From the NCBI GenBank assembly GCA_033721235.1, contig JAWWAY010000009.1, positions 72,925 through 136,924 of the forward strand: a stretch of 64,000 nucleotides of DNA. The letters are read 5' to 3'. Below, piece after piece: positions 59,293 through 64,000 of the stretch. Under the pieces are notes generated by a model. That model ran no database searches, had not been told where the DNA came from, and saw nothing but the letters and a program-made list of their open reading frames with translations. Origin of the DNA: UBA5078 sp033721235. GTDB taxonomy: Bacteria > Pseudomonadota > Gammaproteobacteria > Pseudomonadales > Pseudohongiellaceae. Position 1 is the stretch's first letter; every line of letters starts with the position of its first letter. Made by a program: the position numbers and the translations under genes.

Positions 59293-61944
59293 ATGCAGTT
59301 TAGAAAACGCCTTTTGTGTACGAATATCTCGGTAGCCTTAACGACAGGGCTGCTTATTGCTCACTCCACTAGCTCGGCGCTGGCCCAAGAAGCCATCCGC
59401 GATGCGGGACAGTGGTCCTGTATAGCGGGGCCCGACGGCGGCTGGCTGTGTCAAGAGAACCCCGAACAAGCACTGGGCAATAGCACCGTGCCAACAGTCA
59501 CCGCGGCCAATGCCTCGCGCAGGCAACAGGGTGGCCGCTCAACTGGCGGCGTCCCCATGTCTCGCAACGACTGGCTAGACGCGCAGCAAATGACCCCTGA
59601 GCAAAGAGCGAGCCTAGAGCCTAACTGCTGCGGCGCCTTTATCGAACCAGAAAGACGCGGTATCGATGGTGAGCTAATAGACCCGCAAGCGGACACGGCC
59701 AATGCGCCCACCTTATTCGAGGCCCCAGGCGATGTTGATCAGAGCAGCGACAATATCATTCAAATTCAAGGACAGGTGAACATCCAGCAAGGTAGCCGGA
59801 CGGTTTCCAATAGCAGTAATACAGAAATTGATCAAAACGCCGAAAGAATCACTCTCAGCGGTGATATCGAATTCAGAGAGCCCGGCGTTCTGCTTACCGG
59901 CACTAGTGCAGTGCTGGACCAAAGCACTAGCAGCAACCAGATAGAACAAGCCAACTATGTGCTCCATGATTACGGCATTCACGGCTCAGCGACTACTCTC
60001 GTCTATGACAGTGAGGGCGAAGTCTTGGCGATCGAAAACGGCGAGTTCAGCCGCTGCGAGCCAGGCGAGGAGTTCTGGAAACTCAAAGCCCAGTCGATGG
60101 TCTTAGATACCATTAATGGAATCGGCACCGCCACAGCGGTATCCCTGCGCATAAAAGATGTGCCGGTATTCTACTACCCGTATTCCATTCGCTTCCCATT
60201 GAGCGACCAGCGTAGCTCGGGCTTCTTGGCTCCCAGCATTGGCTCTACTAGCGATGGCGGCTTAGACATTGAAGTGCCTTATTACTTCAACCTAGCGCCC
60301 CACTACGATGCCACGCTTACGCCGCGGCTCATTTCTGATCGCGGCGTCATGGCTGCAGCGGAATTCCGCTACTTAGCAGAGTCGTCCATGAACACGCTCT
60401 CCTTGGCATTGCTCCCGGACGATAAGCTCTATGATGAGGCTACCGCTACCATCCCCGGCTCGGACTCCCCACCGGTAGACAAACGTTGGTTTGTCGGCCT
60501 TCAACACGAGGGCCAATATGGTGATCATTGGAGCACGAATATTAATTACGAAGCGGTCAGCGATGATGACTACTTCCACGACCTAGGCAGCACTGGCCTT
60601 AATGTGGCCAGCCGAACTCATCTGCAGCGCATGGGACAGGTCAGCTACCGCAATACCCATTGGTATGGCAGCACCAAGGTGCAACGCATCGATATTATCG
60701 ATCCCTTTGTTTCCGCCATCGACTTTAATACCCCCTATGACCGCTTGCCCGAAGTCAGCATTGGCAACCGCTACTCGATAGGCGGCCTGCAATTGGGCAT
60801 CGACGCCAACTATGTCAGCTTCGACCGTCAGCTGGACGAGAGCATTCTCACCACCACTGATATCGACAACGGCGCCTTGGTCACTGGGACAAGAACTCAT
60901 GTGGAACCACAGATTAGCTACCCGATTCGCGGAGCTGCCGGTTTCTTCGTGCCCACGGCCAAATATAAGTACACGAGTTGGGACTTAGACGAACAAGCCC
61001 TTGGAACCGAGCAGACCCCTGATCGTGGCCTTGGCGTGTTTAGCTTAGACACTGGCCTCGTGTTTGAGCGCGGTATTAACTGGGGTGGCACTGGCTACAC
61101 TCAAACATTAGAGCCGCGCCTGTTCTATTTGTTCAGCGAGCAAGAAGACCAGTCCTCGCTGCCTACCTTCGATACCGCCCAATTGAATTTCAGTTTCGGT
61201 CAATTGTTCCGCGAAGATCGCTTTAGTGGGCACGACCGTATTGGCGATGCTAATCAACTTAGCGTTGCCATTGGTAGCCGTATCTTCGATCTCAATGGTC
61301 AGGAGCGCGCCAGCCTAAATATCGGACAAATCTTCTATTTTGAAGACCGCATAGTCTCCTTGGACAGCATGCTACAGAACTGGATAACACTGCAGGCGCG
61401 CAATACGGATACTTCCGCGCTGGTGTCTGAATTTATGTATCAGTTCAATGACTCCTGGCGACTCACCACTGATGTGCAGTGGAACGATGACCGACAGGAA
61501 CTTGATGAAGGCAGCTTTGCATTTCGCTATCAGGCCGATGCCAACCATATTTTCAACCTAGCTTACCGCTATCGTCGTCTAGTGGATCTGGCCGGGCCAA
61601 TCCCAGCTGCGTTAGACCCGCGCATTAAACAAACCGATGTCTCCGCCATCTGGCCGCTTAGCGATAACTGGCGTCTATTGGCACGCTGGAACTATGACCA
61701 CAGCAATAGTCGGAACCTAGATACCTTTGCAGGTGTCGAATATAGTAATTGCTGTACAACAATCCGCTTAGTCGCACGTGAGTGGATTGACGAAGACGAA
61801 TACTTTCTTCTACAAGACGAAACAAATACCGGCATTTTCTTCCAGTTGACGCTAAATGGCTTTGGCAATCTTAGCGGCGGCGGAGTCAGCAGATTGCTCA
61901 GCGACGGCATTCTGGGTTTTAAGGAGTACGAAGCAAATGAATAA
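59293..61944 (+). CDS. lptD: LPS-assembly protein LptD
   Basis: About 883 residues. Outer-membrane protein that with LptE inserts LPS. Signal peptide ending SSALAQ (ATG 59293; the TTG at 59281 is not likely). A Cys-containing N-terminal segment (WSCIAGPDGGWLCQ), then the periplasmic OstA-like beta-jellyroll (QGQVNIQQGSRTVSNSSNTEIDQ..., about 155-280), and a beta-barrel from about 300. The adjacent Cys pair SNCCTTIRL near the C-terminus fits the disulfides needed to activate LptD. surA starts before its stop. Confidence 0.96.
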   Translation: MQFRKRLLCTNISVALTTGLLIAHSTSSALAQEAIRDAGQWSCIAGPDGGWLCQENPEQALGNSTVPTVTAANASRRQQGGRSTGGVPMSRNDWLDAQQMTPEQRASLEPNCCGAFIEPERRGIDGELIDPQADTANAPTLFEAPGDVDQSSDNIIQIQGQVNIQQGSRTVSNSSNTEIDQNAERITLSGDIEFREPGVLLTGTSAVLDQSTSSNQIEQANYVLHDYGIHGSATTLVYDSEGEVLAIENGEFSRCEPGEEFWKLKAQSMVLDTINGIGTATAVSLRIKDVPVFYYPYSIRFPLSDQRSSGFLAPSIGSTSDGGLDIEVPYYFNLAPHYDATLTPRLISDRGVMAAAEFRYLAESSMNTLSLALLPDDKLYDEATATIPGSDSPPVDKRWFVGLQHEGQYGDHWSTNINYEAVSDDDYFHDLGSTGLNVASRTHLQRMGQVSYRNTHWYGSTKVQRIDIIDPFVSAIDFNTPYDRLPEVSIGNRYSIGGLQLGIDANYVSFDRQLDESILTTTDIDNGALVTGTRTHVEPQISYPIRGAAGFFVPTAKYKYTSWDLDEQALGTEQTPDRGLGVFSLDTGLVFERGINWGGTGYTQTLEPRLFYLFSEQEDQSSLPTFDTAQLNFSFGQLFREDRFSGHDRIGDANQLSVAIGSRIFDLNGQERASLNIGQIFYFEDRIVSLDSMLQNWITLQARNTDTSALVSEFMYQFNDSWRLTTDVQWNDDRQELDEGSFAFRYQADANHIFNLAYRYRRLVDLAGPIPAALDPRIKQTDVSAIWPLSDNWRLLARWNYDHSNSRNLDTFAGVEYSNCCTTIRLVAREWIDEDEYFLLQDETNTGIFFQLTLNGFGNLSGGGVSRLLSDGILGFKEYEANE

Positions 61945-63268
61945 TCTCAGAGTTACGCACAGGCCTTTCATGGTGCTCTGCGCACTCGCCCTAGTCTTTA
62001 TTGGTGTCATAGCGAGCAATCCAGCGCTAGCTCAACGCCAAACTCTCGACAAAGTAGTCGCCATTGTGGACGAAGGCGTTGTCTTACAAAGCGAGCTCGA
62101 TAGACGAATTGAGGAAATTAAGGCACAGGCCGCACAAACGGGGCAAGCCCTGCCTGCAGACGATGTCTTGCAGGATCAGATAGTCGAAACACTGGTCGTC
62201 GAAAGCCTGCAATTACAGATGGCAAATCGCATGGGCATTCAATATGACGATGACACCATCAATTCAGTGATGCGCAATGTCGCTCAGCAAAATAATATGA
62301 GCTTCGACCAGTATGTGTCGATCTTAAGCGACGCGGGCGAATACTTAGCCACGAGAGAACAGATTCGCAAAGAGCTATCCCTGCGCGATTTGCAAAGAGG
62401 TGTTGTAAACCGCCGCATCAATATTACTAATCAGGAAATCGATAACTTTTTAAACTCAGAAATGGGCCGCGAAGCATTAGCGCCCGAGTTCTTCGTCGAA
62501 CAAACGCTTATTTCCGTTGGTGAGGAAGACCCGAGCGATCTGGTTGCCGCCAAGAAAGCCTTTGCTGAAGAAATGCTCGCCGCTATCAATGCCGGAACCG
62601 ACTTCGCTCAAGCGAGAACAATTGCACAACGCGGAGCGAGCGAGAATCCGCCAACGGCTTTCCCTACCTCCGGCGGCGCTCTTGGCTGGCGTAAGACAGA
62701 AGACTTGCCGTCTTTATTTGTCGACCTTGTGCCACCCATGCAAGTAGGCGAGATCATCGGACCAGTGCGTAGCCCAAGTGGGTTTCATTTAATCAAATTA
62801 GTGAATAAGCGTGGCGGCGTTCAAGGGCTTGTAAACCAGACTAAAGCTCGCCACATACTCATTACACCCAATGAAATTCGCACCGAGGAGCAAGCAGAAG
62901 CGCTTGTGCAATCGCTCTATGAGCGCATTCAAAACGGTGAGGATTTCGCCGAGGTGGCCAGACAAAATTCTGACGATACTGCGTCCGTTGTAGCTGGCGG
63001 CGACCTCGGTTGGGCCAATGAAGGCGGCATGCCTCCAGAGTTTGAAGAGCAGATTGCAAAGCTAGACATTGGCGAAGTGAGCGAGCCCTTTCGCACCACC
63101 TTCGGATGGCATATTGCCGAAGTATTGGATCGCAGAGAAACCGATATGAGCCGCGAGTTCAGTCGCCGCCAAGCCGAGAACGCACTGCGCAACCGCAAGT
63201 TCGATGTAGAGCTGCAAAACTGGCTACTCGAGATTCGTGAACAAGCCTACGTTAATATTCTGCTTTAA
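61937..63268 (+). CDS. surA: Periplasmic chaperone/peptidyl-prolyl isomerase SurA
   Basis: 443 residues from ATG 61937, overlapping lptD by eight bases. Signal peptide (ending NPALAQ). N-terminal chaperone domain LDKVVAIVDEGVVLQSELDRRI, two parvulin-type domains (about 175-280 and 290-390, e.g. ARHILITPNEIRTEEQAEALVQSLYERIQNGEDFAEVARQNSDD, with GGDLGW), and a C-terminal helix. Assists outer-membrane protein folding, including LptD. Part of lptD-surA-pdxA. Confidence 0.96.
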   Translation: MNNLRVTHRPFMVLCALALVFIGVIASNPALAQRQTLDKVVAIVDEGVVLQSELDRRIEEIKAQAAQTGQALPADDVLQDQIVETLVVESLQLQMANRMGIQYDDDTINSVMRNVAQQNNMSFDQYVSILSDAGEYLATREQIRKELSLRDLQRGVVNRRINITNQEIDNFLNSEMGREALAPEFFVEQTLISVGEEDPSDLVAAKKAFAEEMLAAINAGTDFAQARTIAQRGASENPPTAFPTSGGALGWRKTEDLPSLFVDLVPPMQVGEIIGPVRSPSGFHLIKLVNKRGGVQGLVNQTKARHILITPNEIRTEEQAEALVQSLYERIQNGEDFAEVARQNSDDTASVVAGGDLGWANEGGMPPEFEEQIAKLDIGEVSEPFRTTFGWHIAEVLDRRETDMSREFSRRQAENALRNRKFDVELQNWLLEIREQAYVNILL

Positions 63269-64000
63269 TGGCAACTATGATCAATCGCATCGCCATAACA
63301 CCGGGTGAACCCTCAGGCATTGGCCCGGATTTATGCGCGATGCTCGCCCAGCATAACGATGGCGACTGCGAATACATTGCCATCGCCGACCCAGACCTAC
63401 TGCTTGATCGTGCCAAGCTTCTTGGCCTTACGCTTACGATCAATATCTTCGACCCAGACGCTCCACGTAAAGAGATACCACCTGGCACTATTAGCGTTCT
63501 ACCTATAGCCCTTCGCGCAGATGTCACCCCCGGAGTGCTGAACGTGAGTAACGCCGACTATGTCTTGGACACGCTGCGCAGTGCAGTGGCTTTGTGTCAG
63601 TCTGGCGCCGTCGATGCCATGGTCACCGGGCCAGTACACAAAGGCATTATCAATGAGGCCGGCTACTCTTTTAGCGGTCATACCGAGTTTCTGGCCGATC
63701 TGTGCGACACCAAACTTACCGTTATGATGTTGGCTACCGAAGGATTACGAGTGGCACTGGCAACTACCCATCTACCGTTATCTCAAGTGAGCGGCGCTAT
63801 CACCAAAGAGTTACTGAGAGACATCCTGCACATACTGCATCGAGACCTGCGCCAGCAGTTTGGCATTGCCCAGCCTCGCATCTATGTGTGTGGCCTCAAC
63901 CCCCACGCAGGCGAAGGCGGGCATCTGGGGCACGAAGAAATCGATACCATCGAACCGGTATTAGAGCAGATGCGAGCTGAAGGAATGGATCTAATCGGAC
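63268..64000 (+). CDS. pdxA: 4-hydroxythreonine-4-phosphate dehydrogenase (partial, 5' part)
   Basis: The first 244 codons are in the window; the rest lies beyond the right edge. Vitamin B6 (pyridoxal phosphate) synthesis. Seen: IAITPGEPSGIGPDL, AMVTGPVHKGIINEAG, FSGHTEFLADLC with the metal-binding His, MMLATEGLRVALATTHLPL, and LNPHAGEGGHLG. The ATG overlaps the surA stop by one base (TAATG); an in-frame ATG nine bases on is the alternative. Confidence 0.95.
   Translation, partial: MATMINRIAITPGEPSGIGPDLCAMLAQHNDGDCEYIAIADPDLLLDRAKLLGLTLTINIFDPDAPRKEIPPGTISVLPIALRADVTPGVLNVSNADYVLDTLRSAVALCQSGAVDAMVTGPVHKGIINEAGYSFSGHTEFLADLCDTKLTVMMLATEGLRVALATTHLPLSQVSGAITKELLRDILHILHRDLRQQFGIAQPRIYVCGLNPHAGEGGHLGHEEIDTIEPVLEQMRAEGMDLIG

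Overview
The window is a dense, mostly housekeeping stretch of a gammaproteobacterial chromosome, probably a marine aerobe on the Pseudomonadales/Cellvibrionales side. Three things support this: Pseudomonas-like gene order (trpGDC near a CRP/Vfr gene, yhfA and coq7; amgK-murU divergent from lptD-surA-pdxA; accB-accC-prmA-dusB-fis-purH-purD), the anaerobic-type unsaturated fatty acid pair fabA-fabB, and ubiquinone synthesis by Coq7. No insertion sequences, phage genes, CRISPR arrays or rRNA genes were seen. There is one tRNA gene, tRNA-Thr(TGT).

Layout. 1-3616: partial alpha/beta hydrolase, thiol peroxidase Bcp, sirtuin, thioesterase and a lipoprotein amidase. 3625-8145: a c-di-GMP signalling block with a membrane GGDEF-EAL protein, a PAS-GGDEF cyclase and a receiver fused to a CheC-like phosphatase domain. 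8352-9936: an exported methyltransferase, a PAP2 gene remnant and tRNA-Thr. 10099-16536: central sugar metabolism (pgi; the sugar-nucleotide operon manC-galU-manB) with a RimB-like protease and a GNAT gene. 16762-30274: fatty acid synthesis (fabAB, accBC), a DsbD N-terminal domain standing alone, aroQ, prmA, dusB-fis, purH-purD, coq7, yhfA and crp/vfr. 30278-33975: trpG-trpD-trpC-dgkA and an unknown membrane-anchored protein.

34127-38576 is the most unusual region: a four-gene operon for an NADH-dependent membrane oxidoreductase (NirB-like FAD/NAD domain, Bfd-type [2Fe-2S] domain and a five-helix membrane domain with two H-x13-H pairs), an 11-haem cytochrome c, a DUF3365-type haem lipoprotein and a globin. 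It is preceded by a leader with an intrinsic terminator ending about eight bases before the first start codon. I read it as a candidate trans-membrane electron conduit whose transcription is attenuated. Its acceptor is unknown.

38928-50912 is accessory: GNAT, secreted NHL propeller, two RNA methyltransferases, a large flavoprotein, an amino-acid permease, small unknown proteins, a divergent GST/HxlR pair with a clear operator, CBS protein, exported peroxiredoxin, DUF547 protein and an ECF sigma/anti-sigma pair. 50984-64000 holds a DUF5916 outer-membrane-type protein, photolyase, trpE, rpe, the cell-wall recycling genes murU and amgK, and lptD-surA-pdxA (pdxA runs off the right edge).

All calls come from reading motifs and gene order. 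No database search was run.
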